Positions 17,737-26,937 of a stretch of 64,000 nucleotides of DNA are shown here, piece after piece (the first letter of the stretch is position 1; each line of letters begins with the position of its first letter). The translations under genes and the position numbers were made by a program. The notes below the pieces were generated by a model. It was not told the origin of the DNA. It worked only from the letters and a program-made list of their open reading frames with translations, and did not search any database. The stretch is from Microvirga sp. TS319 (GTDB lineage: Bacteria > Pseudomonadota > Alphaproteobacteria > Rhizobiales > Beijerinckiaceae): positions 3,201,001 through 3,265,000 of the forward strand of contig NZ_JBGGGT010000002.1 of NCBI RefSeq assembly GCF_041276405.1, in the 5' to 3' direction.

Positions 17737-19233
17737 TTAGCGGCGGCGCGGGCTCTTTTCGAGCCATGCCACCTGGGCTCCGTCGCGCCGTCCTTCCGCG
17801 GAGCGGGACGCGGGACGGCCCTGCTGCTGGGTGCGCTGCCCCTGGGCTGCGGGCTTCTGAGCCTGCGCGGAACGCTGCGGCTGCGCGGAACGCTGCTGCT
17901 GATGGCCGGCGGGATGGCCGCCCTGCGGCTGGGCGCCGCCCGGCTTGCCGCCGCGGCGGCGGCGCTTGGGGCCGCTCGTATCGTTCGGATCGGCCTGGCG
18001 CGACTGGCCGTGGCCCTGCTGGCCCCGGGAATGCGGAGCCGGACGCCCGCGCTGCGGCTCGCTGCGGCGCTCGGAATTCTCCGACGGAGGCGGAGCGGCA
18101 GGCAGGCCCTCCGGCAGGGGCATGACCGGCACCTTCAGGCGCGTCAGCTTCTCGATGTCCTTCAGGTAAGCCTTTTCCTCGTCGTTGCAGAACGAGATCG
18201 CCAGGCCTGAAGCGCCGGCACGCGCGGTGCGGCCGATGCGGTGGACATAAGATTCGGGCACGTTCGGCAAATCGTAGTTGATGACGTGGCTCACGCCTTC
18301 GACGTCGATGCCGCGCGCGGCGATGTCGGTCGCCACCAGGACCCGGCACGAGCCGTCACGGAAACCAGCCAGCGCCCGCTCGCGCTGCGGCTGGGACTTG
18401 TTGCCGTGAATGGCGGCGCCCACGATGCCGGCCTTGTCGAGACCGCGCACGACCTTGTCGGCGCCATGCTTGGTGCGGGTGAAGACGAGCACGCGGTCGA
18501 TGGCCGGATCGCGCAGGAGCGTTTCCAGCAGAACCTGCTTGCGGTTCGTGGGCACGAAGATGACGCTCTGGTCGACGCGCTCTGCCGTGGTGGCGACAGG
18601 CGTCACCGCCACATGGGCCGGATCGCGCAGGAAGGAATCGGCCAGCGTCGAGATCGTCTTCGGCATGGTGGCCGAGAAGAACAGGCTCTGGCGGTCCTTC
18701 GGCAGCAGGGTCACGATGCGCTTCAGCGCATGGATGAAGCCGAGATCGAGCATCTGGTCGGCCTCGTCGAGGACGAGGATCTCGATATCCCTCAGGAACA
18801 GCGACTTGCGGTCCACGAGATCGATGAGGCGGCCGGGCGTCGCGACGAGCACGTCGATGCCGTTCGCCAGCGCCTTCTCCTGACGGGAGATGGTGACGCC
18901 GCCGAACACCACTTCGGTGCTGAGCCGGAGGTTGCGGCCATAGGCCTTGAAGCTGTCGGCGATCTGGCCGGACAGCTCACGGGTCGGGCTGAGCACGAGG
19001 ACGCGGGGGCTCTTGGGCTTGCGCGGCTTCGGGTTCTGCGACAGGCGATGCAGGATCGGCAGCGCGAAGGCTGCGGTCTTGCCGGTGCCGGTCTGGGCGA
19101 TGCCGCAGACGTCGCGGCCTTCCATGGCATAGGGAATGGTCTGGGCCTGGATGGGCGTGGGCTTCTCATAACCCTCGACGGCCAGGGCCTTCAGGATCGG
19201 CTGGGCCAATCCGAAATCGGTGAAGAGTGTCAA
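17737..19233 (-). CDS. rhlE: DEAD-box ATP-dependent RNA helicase (RhlE-like)
   Basis: All core motifs are present: Q motif PTPIQAQTIP, motif I AQTGTGKT, PTRELSGQI, motif II VLDEADQMLD, SAT (FFSATMPK), and motif VI HRIGRTARAG. After residue about 380 the protein becomes a disordered basic tail rich in Q, R, G and P (GQQGHGQSRQ; KRRRRGGKPGG), as in RhlE-type helicases. The role is RNA unwinding in ribosome maturation, mRNA decay or cold growth. Start: no ATG is available near the conserved region; the TTG at 19231-19233, preceded by GAAAGA, gives MTLFTDFGLAQ, more likely than a TTG at 19272. Single-gene unit with its own terminator. Confidence 0.92.
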   Translation of the reverse strand: MTLFTDFGLAQPILKALAVEGYEKPTPIQAQTIPYAMEGRDVCGIAQTGTGKTAAFALPILHRLSQNPKPRKPKSPRVLVLSPTRELSGQIADSFKAYGRNLRLSTEVVFGGVTISRQEKALANGIDVLVATPGRLIDLVDRKSLFLRDIEILVLDEADQMLDLGFIHALKRIVTLLPKDRQSLFFSATMPKTISTLADSFLRDPAHVAVTPVATTAERVDQSVIFVPTNRKQVLLETLLRDPAIDRVLVFTRTKHGADKVVRGLDKAGIVGAAIHGNKSQPQRERALAGFRDGSCRVLVATDIAARGIDVEGVSHVINYDLPNVPESYVHRIGRTARAGASGLAISFCNDEEKAYLKDIEKLTRLKVPVMPLPEGLPAAPPPSENSERRSEPQRGRPAPHSRGQQGHGQSRQADPNDTSGPKRRRRGGKPGGAQPQGGHPAGHQQQRSAQPQRSAQAQKPAAQGQRTQQQGRPASRSAEGRRDGAQVAWLEKSPRRR

Positions 19234-19564
19234 AGTGTATCTTTCGAACGGATGCGGTGAGCCGCAAAGCAAGTTCGGCTTAAGTCAAGCAAAGGCGCTT
19301 CAGGGCTCTCGTGGCGACAGCCCGCGTGATGGGGCCATCGTATGGGTCAAGCGATTGAAGAAGGGGACCGGGTTTTCGCCGTCGAGGCGAATTTCCGTCA
19401 CGCAGTCCCGCTCAAGCGGCTCGTATCGAGCGCTGACGCCGTGCCGTTCATATGAGGGCTAAAGGCCTATCCGTCAACCTCGGAGCCTGACATAAAGGCC
19501 CAAACCATCATCGCGGGCCTGGGCCGGAATCCGGACACTCGCGTCAGAATCCATGCGGGAAACC
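19234..19564. other. Intergenic gap, divergent promoters presumed
   Basis: This 331-base gap separates the helicase gene (minus strand) from the HAD gene (plus strand). It should hold both promoters, but I see no clear operator, terminator, palindromic repeat or RNA gene in it. Short open frames here show no family resemblance. Confidence 0.5.
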
Positions 19565-20200
19565 ATGCGGGGCAAAGTTTTCTTGTTCGATATGGACGGC
19601 ACCTTGATCGATTCCACCGAGGTCATCGAGGAGATCTGGCATCGCTGGGCGGACCGGCACGGCATCGACGGGAATGCCGTACTCGCCAAGTCCCATGGAC
19701 GGCAGGCCGCCGAGACCGTCCGCCTCTTCGCCCCCGAAGGGACCGACCAAGCGGCCGAAACGGCCTGGTTCAACACTCAGGCGGAACAGGGGACGGCGAG
19801 GATCAGGGCCGTTCCGGGCGCGCGGGATTTCCTTTCCCGCCTGGAGCCGCACGAATGGGCCATCGTGACGTCCGGAAAGCGCTCGCTCGCCGAGGAATGG
19901 ATGGCGGCGGCAGGGCTGCCGTTGCCGGAAACCTTCATCGCGGCCGAGGACGTGTCCCGGAGCAAGCCCGACCCGGAAGGCTACCGCAAGGCGGCGCAGC
20001 TTCTGGGTTTCGACGCGAACGACGCCATCGTCTTCGAGGATGCCCAGGCCGGCATGGAAGCGGGGCGCAAGGCGGGGGCGAGGGTCGTCGGGATCGGCCC
20101 CTCGAGCCACCTCTCGCACCTCGCCGATGCCTGGATCTCCGACTTCCGGCAGATCGAGCCGGTCAGGGACGATGCGGGCGGCTTCAGGCTTCACCTCTAA
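19565..20200 (+). CDS. HAD-superfamily phosphatase (subfamily IA, GPP/DOG-like)
   Basis: The 211 residues contain all HAD motifs: VFLFDMDGTLIDST (nucleophile and acid Asp), IVTSGKR (Thr/Ser), the Lys in SRSKPDPEGYRKAA, and IVFEDAQAGMEAGRKAG. The all-helical cap between motifs 1 and 2 and the resemblance to yeast Gpp/Dog and bacterial sugar-phosphate phosphatases suggest a small phosphorylated sugar or polyol as substrate. Glycerol genes lie about 1.4 kb downstream, so glycerol 3-phosphate is one guess, unproven. An in-frame ATG at 19553 is an alternative start. Confidence 0.88.
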   Translation: MRGKVFLFDMDGTLIDSTEVIEEIWHRWADRHGIDGNAVLAKSHGRQAAETVRLFAPEGTDQAAETAWFNTQAEQGTARIRAVPGARDFLSRLEPHEWAIVTSGKRSLAEEWMAAAGLPLPETFIAAEDVSRSKPDPEGYRKAAQLLGFDANDAIVFEDAQAGMEAGRKAGARVVGIGPSSHLSHLADAWISDFRQIEPVRDDAGGFRLHL

Positions 20201-20220
20201 GATCTCGTCCCCCGAGAGCA

Positions 20221-20280
20221 GCGGACCCAGCGGGCCGCGCTCGCGAAAACCGGATCCACTTTTCCGCACGATGCGCTAGA
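20221..20280. repeat. Dispersed palindromic repeat copy (type 'cgatgcgc')
   Basis: The element ends with CACGATGCGCTAGA and carries the internal AAAACCGGATCCACTTTT block. It is one of at least eleven related units in the window. It lies between the HAD and MFS genes. Confidence 0.75.
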
Positions 20281-20299
20281 CCACGGCTGAAGGATCGCC

Positions 20300-21532
20300 A
20301 TGTCCGCTCCCGCCCGAATGCCCTGGGCCTTCGTCTCCGCGCTGTCCCTGACGGTGCTGATTTCCTACGGCACGATCTTTTATGCCTTCGCGCTCTTCGT
20401 GGATCCGATGGGCCGGGAGCTCGGCTGGAGCAAGTCCGACCTGATGGCGGCCTATTCGCTCGCCCTCGGCATGTCCGCCTTCTTCGCCGTTCCGGTCGGA
20501 CGGCTCATCGATCTGGGCTATGGCCGCACGGTGATGACCGCCGGCTCGGTGCTGGCGGCGGTGCTCCTGGCGCTCTGGTCCCGGGTCGAGAGCTATCCCG
20601 CCTTCGTGGTCATCTGGATCGCCATGGGGCTGTCCATGAGCAGCGTGTTCTACGAGCCGGGCTTCGCGGTTCTGGCCCGCAGGCTCGGCTTCGTGGCCCG
20701 CCGGGGCATCACCTTCATGACCCTGGTCGGGGGCTTCGCGAGCACGGTCTTCATCCCCCTCACCCACCTCCTCATCGAATATCTGGGCTGGCGCAGCGCC
20801 CTCCTGGTCCTCGCGGGCTTCAACATCCTCGTCTGCGCAACGGTCCACGCGGTCTTCATCCCCCCGGCCCTGAAGGCTCATCCCCGCTCCCCCGACGCCC
20901 CGTCCCGCGCCCTTCCGGCCAGCGCCCGCTCGGTCCTGCGCAGGGCCTCGTTCTGGTGCTTCGTGGCGGCTTCCGTGCTCCAGGGCCTGATCGCGGCGGG
21001 CCTGCCGATCCACCTGATCCCCCTGCTCACCGAAAGGGGCTACGGCCTGGAGATGGCGGTGGCCGCCTTCTCGATCATCGGCCCTGCCCAGGTGGCGGGA
21101 CGGATGGCCATGGCGGCGGGCGAGCGCGCCTTCGGCATGAAAGGCACCGGCATCGTCACCCTGGGACTGGGAGTCCTCGCCTTCGCGCTCCTGCCCCTGC
21201 TTCCCGCCGGGTCCTGGCTGGTCGCCGCGTTCGCCGCGCTCTTCGGCGCCTCGAACGGGATGATGACCATCGTGCGCGCGCTCCTGCCGCCCGAGCTGTT
21301 CGGCCGCGACAACTACGGCGTCGTCCAGGGCATGATCGCCATGCCCGTACGCCTGACCACCGCCTCGGCTCCATTTCTGTTCGGGACGCTGTGGGCCTGG
21401 TGGGGCAGTTACACGGCGGTCATGATCCTGTGCTTGGCCATTTCCATCGCGTCGCTCGGCTTCTTTCTGGTTGTCCTGTTGTTGCAAAAGGGGCGTGAAA
21501 AGCCTGAAAATTTGCTTGCGTTAGACGGCTAA
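20300..21532 (+). CDS. Major facilitator superfamily transporter
   Basis: The 410-residue protein is mostly hydrophobic with about 12 segments in two halves. The MFS loop 2-3 motif is recognisable as VGRLIDLGYGRTVMTAGSVL, and the start is MSAPARMPWAFVSALSLTVL. Similar carriers, often annotated as monocarboxylate/oxalate-type (OFA-like) MFS proteins, move small organic anions, but the substrate cannot be read from the sequence. AAGGA precedes ATG 20300. It stands alone between a palindromic repeat and glpD. Confidence 0.88.
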   Translation: MSAPARMPWAFVSALSLTVLISYGTIFYAFALFVDPMGRELGWSKSDLMAAYSLALGMSAFFAVPVGRLIDLGYGRTVMTAGSVLAAVLLALWSRVESYPAFVVIWIAMGLSMSSVFYEPGFAVLARRLGFVARRGITFMTLVGGFASTVFIPLTHLLIEYLGWRSALLVLAGFNILVCATVHAVFIPPALKAHPRSPDAPSRALPASARSVLRRASFWCFVAASVLQGLIAAGLPIHLIPLLTERGYGLEMAVAAFSIIGPAQVAGRMAMAAGERAFGMKGTGIVTLGLGVLAFALLPLLPAGSWLVAAFAALFGASNGMMTIVRALLPPELFGRDNYGVVQGMIAMPVRLTTASAPFLFGTLWAWWGSYTAVMILCLAISIASLGFFLVVLLLQKGREKPENLLALDG

Positions 21533-21586
21533 AGAACTCATGTGCTCACTGACTGAAATGGCTTGGTTTAAAGAAAGACGCGTTCC

Positions 21587-23107
21587 GTGACGGCAGTAAC
21601 TGATCTCCTCATCGTCGGCGGCGGCATCAATGGTGCGGGCATCGCCCGCGATGCGGTGGGCCGGGGCCTCTCCGTGGTGCTCTGCGAACAGGGCGATCTG
21701 GCAGGCTATACGTCTTCCGCCTCGACGAAGCTGATTCACGGTGGCCTGCGCTATCTGGAGTATTACGAGTTCCGTCTGGTCCGCGAGGCCCTGTTCGAGC
21801 GCGAACGCCTGCTCAATTCCGCGCCGCACATCATCTGGCCCCTGCGCTTCATCCTGCCTCACGAGAAGGGCATCCGCCCGGCCTGGTTCGTGCGCCTCGG
21901 CCTCTTCCTCTACGACCACCTCGCCCCGCGCAAGAAGCTGCCGGGCACGGAAACCATCAAGCTCACCACGCACCCGGCGGGCAAGGGCCTCAAGCCCGGC
22001 TTCGACACGGCCTTCGTCTATTCCGACTGCTGGGTCGAGGACAGCCGCATGGTGGCGCTCAACGCCATCGACGCCTTCGAGAAGGGCGCCGACATCCGCG
22101 TGCGCACCAAGCTCGTCTCCGCCCGCCGCGAGGGCAGCTTGTGGGTGGCGACCCTCCAGAACGTGGAGACGGGCGCGACCCAGGAGGTCCGCGCGAAGGT
22201 CATCGTCAACGCAGGCGGGCCCTTCGTGGCCGACGTGCTCAACGCCAAGCTCGGCCTCAACACCACGAAGAACGTGCGCCTCGTGAAGGGCAGCCACATC
22301 GTGGTGCCCAAGCTCTTCGACACGAAGGAGGCCTTCATCCTGCAGAACACGGACAAGCGCATCGTGTTCGCGATCCCCTATCAGGGGAAATTCACCCTCA
22401 TCGGCACCACCGACATCCCGGTGGAATCGGTTCCGGACCGGAAGGTCGAGATCAGCTCCGAGGAAGTGCAGTATCTCTGCAACGTGGTGAACCACTTCTT
22501 CAAGAAGCAGGTCACCCCGGCGGACGTCGTGTGGAGCTATTCGGGCGTGCGCCCCCTCTTCGACGACGGCTCGTCCAGCGCCTCCGCCGTGACCCGCGAC
22601 TACGTGTTCGACATGGACGCCCCGCAGGGCCAGGCGCCGGTGCTGTCGATCTTCGGCGGCAAGATCACCACGTTCCGCAAGCTCGCCGAGCACGCCCTCG
22701 ACGAGCTGAAGGCCGTCTTCCCGGCCATGAAGCCGGCCTGGACCGAAACCGCCAAGATGCCGGGCGGCGACATGCCCGACGCGGATTTCGACCGGTTCTT
22801 CGCGGGCGTGCGCCAGCGCTGGCCCTTCCTGCCCGAGCCGATAGCCCTCCGCCTCGCCCGGGCCTACGGCACCCGCATCGCCGAGCTTCTAGGCGAGGCC
22901 AAGTCCATGGCCGATCTCGGCGAGGATTTCGGCGCCGGCCTGACCAGGGCGGAAGTCGATTACCTCGTACGCCGGGAGTGGGCGCGCAGCGCCGAGGATA
23001 TCCTGTGGCGGCGCTCCAAGCTCGGATTGCACGTGCCGGCTGGTGCTCCGGCCAAGATTGATGCCTATATAGCCAAGCAGAAAGCAGCATCCATCGCGGC
23101 CCAGTAA
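21587..23107 (+). CDS. glpD: Glycerol-3-phosphate dehydrogenase (respiratory, FAD)
   Basis: The 506 residues start at GTG 21587 with DLLIVGGGINGAGIARDAVG, the FAD-binding Rossmann loop, followed by STKLIHGGLRYLEYYEF, which is diagnostic of GlpD. KITTFRKLAEHALDEL lies at the end of the DAO domain, followed by the C-terminal GlpD domain. It oxidises sn-glycerol 3-phosphate to dihydroxyacetone phosphate at the inner face of the cytoplasmic membrane and feeds electrons to ubiquinone. glpK follows 18 bases later, so the two form a glycerol-use operon. No glpF or glpR is visible here. Confidence 0.96.
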   Translation: MTAVTDLLIVGGGINGAGIARDAVGRGLSVVLCEQGDLAGYTSSASTKLIHGGLRYLEYYEFRLVREALFERERLLNSAPHIIWPLRFILPHEKGIRPAWFVRLGLFLYDHLAPRKKLPGTETIKLTTHPAGKGLKPGFDTAFVYSDCWVEDSRMVALNAIDAFEKGADIRVRTKLVSARREGSLWVATLQNVETGATQEVRAKVIVNAGGPFVADVLNAKLGLNTTKNVRLVKGSHIVVPKLFDTKEAFILQNTDKRIVFAIPYQGKFTLIGTTDIPVESVPDRKVEISSEEVQYLCNVVNHFFKKQVTPADVVWSYSGVRPLFDDGSSSASAVTRDYVFDMDAPQGQAPVLSIFGGKITTFRKLAEHALDELKAVFPAMKPAWTETAKMPGGDMPDADFDRFFAGVRQRWPFLPEPIALRLARAYGTRIAELLGEAKSMADLGEDFGAGLTRAEVDYLVRREWARSAEDILWRRSKLGLHVPAGAPAKIDAYIAKQKAASIAAQ

Positions 23108-23125
23108 GCACCGGAAGGCATGCCC

Positions 23126-24622
23126 ATGGCTCAGTTTATCGGCGCAATCGATCAGGGCACGACCAGCTCGCGCTTCATCGTCTTCGACAAGGCCGGAAGC
23201 ATCGTCTCCGTCGGCCAGAAGGAGCATGAGCAGATCTATCCCCGGCCCGGTCACGTGGAGCACGATCCGCTCGAGATCTGGCAGAATACGCAGAGCGTGA
23301 TCCAGGAGGCCCTGGCGAAGAAAGGGCTGTCGCCCCGCGACCTCGCCGCGATCGGCATCACCAACCAGCGCGAGACCACGCTGATCTGGGACCGGCGCAC
23401 CGGCAAGCCCCTGTACAACGCCCTCGTCTGGCAGGATACCCGCGTCGACCCGATCGTCGAGGAATTCGCCAAGGAGGGCGGCCATGACCGCCTGCGGGCC
23501 AAGACCGGGCTGCCGCTTGCGAGCTATTTCTCGGGCCTGAAGCTCCGCTGGCTCCTCGACAACGTTCCCGGAGCCCGGGAGAAGGCTGAAGCCGGCGACG
23601 TGCTGTTCGGCAATATCGACACCTGGCTCGTCTGGAACCTGACGGGCGGGGCGAACGACGGCTGCCATATCACCGACGTGACCAATGCCAGCCGCACCCA
23701 GCTCATGAACTTGGAGACCCTCGACTGGGACGAGGACATCCTGTCCCTGTTCGATATCCCCCGGGCCTGCCTGCCGAGCATCAGGTCGTCGAGCGAGGTC
23801 TACGGCGTCGCCAAGGACAATCTCGCGGGCGTTCCTATCGCGGGGATCCTCGGGGATCAGCAGGCGGCCCTCGTCGGTCAGGCCTGCTTTCAGCCGGGCG
23901 AGGCCAAGAACACCTACGGCACCGGCTGCTTCATGCTCATGAACACCGGCGAGACTCCCTACCCGTCGAAATGCGGCCTGCTGACGACGATGGGCTACAA
24001 GTTCGGGAACGAGAAGCCGGTCTACGTGCTCGAAGGCTCGATTGCGATCGCGGGCGCTCTGGTGCAGTGGCTGCGCGACAATCTCGGCATCATCCAGGCG
24101 AGCCACGAGATCGAGACCCTCGCCCGCAGCGTGGAGGACAATGGCGGCGTCACCATCGTGCCGGCCTTCTCGGGGCTCTATGCGCCGCACTGGAACTCCC
24201 ATGCCCGCGGCCTGTTCGGCGGGCTGACGCGCTATGCCACCAAGGCCCATATCGCCCGCGCGGCTCTCGAGGCGACCGCGTTCCAGACCCGCGAGGTGCT
24301 GGAGGCGATGACGAAGGATACGGGCATCGCCGTGAAGGAGCTGCGCACGGATGGCGGGATGGTGGTCAACGAACTGCTCATGCAATTCCAGGCCGACATC
24401 CTCGACGTTCCCGTGGTCCGCCCGAAGGTCATCGAGACCACGGCTCTGGGCGCCGCCTATGCGGCGGGCCTCGCCGTCGGCTTCTGGGCCGGCAAGGACG
24501 ACCTCGTGCGCAACTGGGCCATCGACAAGCGCTGGACGCCCGCCATGGAGGCTGCCCGCCGCTCCCGCCTGAACGCCGAATGGGACAAGGCCGTCGCGCG
24601 CTCCCTGGATTGGGCGGAATAA
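23126..24622 (+). CDS. glpK: Glycerol kinase
   Basis: The 498-residue FGGY kinase starts at ATG 23126: GGAAGG at 23113-23118 is 7 bases from it but only one base from the ATG at 23120. Motifs: [15 protein letters not shown] (phosphate loop), [43 protein letters not shown] and [17 protein letters not shown]. It phosphorylates glycerol to glycerol 3-phosphate, the substrate of the GlpD made just upstream. A hairpin terminator follows the stop. Confidence 0.97.
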   Translation: MAQFIGAIDQGTTSSRFIVFDKAGSIVSVGQKEHEQIYPRPGHVEHDPLEIWQNTQSVIQEALAKKGLSPRDLAAIGITNQRETTLIWDRRTGKPLYNALVWQDTRVDPIVEEFAKEGGHDRLRAKTGLPLASYFSGLKLRWLLDNVPGAREKAEAGDVLFGNIDTWLVWNLTGGANDGCHITDVTNASRTQLMNLETLDWDEDILSLFDIPRACLPSIRSSSEVYGVAKDNLAGVPIAGILGDQQAALVGQACFQPGEAKNTYGTGCFMLMNTGETPYPSKCGLLTTMGYKFGNEKPVYVLEGSIAIAGALVQWLRDNLGIIQASHEIETLARSVEDNGGVTIVPAFSGLYAPHWNSHARGLFGGLTRYATKAHIARAALEATAFQTREVLEAMTKDTGIAVKELRTDGGMVVNELLMQFQADILDVPVVRPKVIETTALGAAYAAGLAVGFWAGKDDLVRNWAIDKRWTPAMEAARRSRLNAEWDKAVARSLDWAE

Positions 24623-24646
24623 GCACCGAGTGGAATAAGCACGAAG

Positions 24647-24673
24647 AAGGGCGAGCCCTCCGGCCCGCCCTTT
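24647..24673. terminator. Bidirectional hairpin terminator between glpK and the HIT gene
   Basis: AAGGGCG and CGCCCTT arms (24647-24653 and 24666-24672) enclose a 12-base loop, with TTT on the plus side. It lies between convergent genes and can serve both. Confidence 0.65.
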
Positions 24674-24682
24674 CTCACCCCG

Positions 24683-25105
24683 TCACGCCTTCAAGGCGGC
24701 CCTGAGCTTCTCGGCATGCCCGGCCAGCACGTCGTTGGCCTCCATCTGCCCCGAATGCGGCTTCAGCGGAACGCCCTCGAAACGCGGGATGACATGGACA
24801 TGCAGGTGAAACACCACCTGCCCGCCTGCGCTTTCATTGAATTGCTGAACCGTCAGGCCATCAGCCGAGAAGGCCTCCTTCGCGGCTCGGGCCACGACCT
24901 GGACGCCCTTGGCGAGTTCCGCGAGGTCGTCGGGTTTCGCATCGAAAATGTTGCGGGCCTTCGCCTTGGGGATGACGAGCACATGCCCCTCGCCCCGGGG
25001 CATGATATCCATGAACGCCAGCACATGCTCGGTCTCGTAGACCTTGTGGCACGGCAGCTCGCCTCTCAGGATTTTCGCGAATATGTTCGTGTCGTCGTAG
25101 ATCAT
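24683..25105 (-). CDS. HIT family nucleotide hydrolase/transferase
   Basis: The 140-residue protein starts MIYDDTNIFAKILRGELPCH, as HIT/Hint proteins do, and carries the histidine triad FHLHVHVIPRFEG. The middle His of HLHVHV is the nucleotidyl-accepting residue in this family. Substrates are usually adenosine phosphoramidates or dinucleoside polyphosphates; the exact one is unknown. I prefer the start at 25105 because GAGGGC precedes it and the extra 20 residues of the longer frame are not like the family. Confidence 0.93.
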   Translation of the reverse strand: MIYDDTNIFAKILRGELPCHKVYETEHVLAFMDIMPRGEGHVLVIPKAKARNIFDAKPDDLAELAKGVQVVARAAKEAFSADGLTVQQFNESAGGQVVFHLHVHVIPRFEGVPLKPHSGQMEANDVLAGHAEKLRAALKA

Positions 25106-25671
25106 TCTGCCCTCTCGTCGCTGATGTCTGCTGCGACTCATACACCGCGCACCCCGCGCAATCACTCCCGCGGACAGGGCGCGGGTCCGCCCGGTCCCTG
25201 AACTTCACAGAAGAAAGCATCCAGGCCGGGACCGTAGGCTTGAGTCAATCGACCCCTGGGAGAGAAATCTTAGAGTCAAATCAGGCCATGCCTATAGTCA
25301 CCCGGGACCGTGTGCAGAATATTGCGGCTTAATCGGATCTGATCTCAAGGGCAGCTCGACAATCGGAATCTTGCAGGATCGCATTCCGGCACTCGTTAGA
25401 ATCAAATACTAACGCGACCATCGCGTTAACTTCTTAAATATAGCCATTAATCTTCTATGCTTTCACAACTTGTCGCACCCCTCACCACTAAAGGTACAAA
25501 CAACAGAGTATTGCCATTATTTAAGCGTAGCAATCAAACTGGAATACGTTCTCCATCTACTTTGCTTTTTTTCATAAAAATTTTTTGCAAAGGTTCCAGC
25601 TCCCCTTCCGGAACCATCGAATTAGCGAGCGGTTGTTCAACCACGAACATCATTGGTCAAGGAGGCATAAG
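25106..25671. other. Intergenic gap, partly AT-rich
   Basis: This 566-base gap precedes the KGG stress gene. It contains a perfect 8-bp inverted repeat TAACGCGA/TCGCGTTA with a 3-base spacer (25410-25428) and, near its end, a near-consensus EcfG promoter. The stretch 25430-25600 is clearly richer in A and T than the surrounding coding DNA. I see no supported gene in it. Confidence 0.6.
25610..25634 (+). promoter_or_regulatory. Probable EcfG promoter of the KGG stress gene
   Basis: GGAAC at 25610-25614, 16 bases, then GGTT at 25631-25634. This differs from the consensus GGAAC-N16/17-CGTT in one base. It sits 38 bases before the start codon. Confidence 0.6.
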
Positions 25672-25866
25672 ATGGCGCCAAGTGGTTCGACTTCGAAGCG
25701 CGGTTTCGCGTCCATGGATTCAGACCGGCAGCGTGAAATCGCAAGTAAAGGCGGCAAGAGCGTTCCCGCCGAGAAGCGTTCCTTCTCGCAGGACCGTGAG
25801 CTTGCTTCTGAGGCAGGCCGCAAGGGCGGTCAGGCTTCGGGCAACACCCGTGGCACTCAGGAATAG
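25672..25866 (+). CDS. KGG-motif stress-induced protein (Con-10 type)
   Basis: A 64-residue, very hydrophilic protein with the repeated core GFASMDSDRQREIASKGGKS and SEAGRKGGQASGN, the KGG motif of general stress proteins such as B. subtilis GsiB and fungal Con-10. Such proteins are thought to be small, disordered stress or desiccation protectants. GGAGG lies 7 bases before ATG 25672. A strong terminator follows. The promoter resembles those of the EcfG stress regulon found further along, which fits the family's usual regulation. Confidence 0.9.
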   Translation: MAPSGSTSKRGFASMDSDRQREIASKGGKSVPAEKRSFSQDRELASEAGRKGGQASGNTRGTQE

Positions 25867-25887
25867 GATCGGTCGATCCGCACACGA

Positions 25888-25917
25888 AAAGGGGCCGCTG
25901 AGCGGCCCCTTTGTTTT
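25888..25917 (+). terminator. Rho-independent terminator of the KGG gene
   Basis: AAAGGGGCCGC and GCGGCCCCTTT arms with a TGA loop are followed by TTGTTTTT. It lies 22 bases after the stop codon. Confidence 0.93.
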
Positions 25918-25943
25918 TGACGGATCGCATGAAACGCGTCGCG

Positions 25944-26492
25944 TCAAAGGCCCAGATGAAGCCCTGGCTTACCGAAGGCCTCGACGACAACGCCCTGCTC
26001 ACGGGCCTCGACGCCGATTACGGACCTGAACTCGTCAACGTCCGGCACCGGGAAAACGATGGTTCCGAGATCGATCTGCCGCGCCAGCTCCCCGGCCAGC
26101 GCGGTCAGAAGGTCAAGAGGAGAGACGTCGAGAAAGGCCGAAGCCTCGCGGGCCAGGTCGGATCGGGGCCGACGCGACGCCCCGATCAGAACCAGAAGGC
26201 AGTATTCATCGAGGCTCCCGCACCGCGAGCGGAACGGGCGATGATCGAAAGCCCGCCCCCGCTGGCGGCTCAGAGCAAAGGCAAGCAGCAGCGCGTCCGA
26301 GACGATCCCCTTGGCGGCGCCCAGCGAAACAAAGGCGGAGAGCGCCCGCTCGGGACCGTCAAGAAGCGAAAGGTCGTATTGATCGTCCAAACTTCCGATG
26401 GACCGGAAGACGTCGATCACCGGCACTGCGGTGGGATGGAAGAGAACTGTGACGGGATCGGGCCCAGACGGATTCGCGAGTGTTTCGATCAT
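25944..26492 (-). CDS. Hypothetical protein, possibly the 3' part of a frameshifted gene
   Basis: I do not recognise this 182-residue protein (MIETLANPSGPDPVTVLFHP...). Codon third positions are strongly G/C-rich throughout, as in the genuine genes nearby, and the plus-strand frame opposite looks like its shadow. There is no signal peptide or obvious membrane segment. Upstream in the same frame the sequence remains codon-like (HRFRLVCS directly before the Met) without a good start. The short frame ending at 26524 on the same strand, in another phase, has its own ribosome site. Together they may be one gene broken by a frameshift. Confidence 0.5.
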   Translation of the reverse strand: MIETLANPSGPDPVTVLFHPTAVPVIDVFRSIGSLDDQYDLSLLDGPERALSAFVSLGAAKGIVSDALLLAFALSRQRGRAFDHRPFRSRCGSLDEYCLLVLIGASRRPRSDLAREASAFLDVSPLDLLTALAGELARQIDLGTIVFPVPDVDEFRSVIGVEAREQGVVVEAFGKPGLHLGL

Positions 26493-26523
26493 CGAACAAA
26501 CGAGCCTGAAGCGATGCCGGTCT

Positions 26524-26760
26524 CTACGGGCGGTGCTGAAGGCCCGGAGCGATCCTCCGGGACCAGGCCGGCACCACGAGGTGGCGCCGGAGCATGAGCG
26601 GGCACGTCACCTCATCCTGCTGACCATCCTGCACGATCCCGGTCAGCATCCAGGCTACGTTCGGCCGCTCACGGGGGGAGGAACTCGAAGCGAGCCGGCA
26701 GAACTCGTCGGGGAGTTCCTCCTGGCACAAAGCCGCATCCAGTTCGTTGGTGGCTGTCAT
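26524..26760 (-). CDS. Hypothetical 78-residue protein or 5' part of a frameshifted gene
   Basis: The product (MTATNELDAALCQEELPDEF...) is unrecognised. GGAG lies 6 bases before its ATG, and its codons are G/C-rich at the third position, both in favour of real coding. It stops 31 bases before the Met of the next frame on the same strand, in a different phase, and coding-like sequence continues across the join. A single ancestral gene of about 270 codons with one frameshift is an alternative reading. Confidence 0.4.
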   Translation of the reverse strand: MTATNELDAALCQEELPDEFCRLASSSSPRERPNVAWMLTGIVQDGQQDEVTCPLMLRRHLVVPAWSRRIAPGLQHRP

Positions 26761-26937
26761 CGGGGTCTCCGCATCTGTCTCGGCGGGGCAACGTGCCCGA
26801 AACGGCCGGGTTCCTTACATCGAACACTTCCCGTCCGAGCCGCGGCGACTTTTTTGCAGACGACCTCCGGAACCTTCTTCCGATCCTGGCGTTGTAGAAA
26901 TAACCGGTTCGAATGCCCCCTTGAGCCGGCACCTTTC

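Noticed and set aside
25911..26597. A 228-codon plus-strand frame opposite the hypothetical genes
   Set aside because: Its codon pattern is that of a shadow, and the minus strand has the G/C-rich third positions and ribosome site.
26880..26937. A tRNA T-arm-like GGTTCGAAT near a GCCGGCACC end
   Set aside because: The bases either side of TTCGAAT do not pair (ACCGG against GCCCC) and no anticodon arm or acceptor stem can be drawn.
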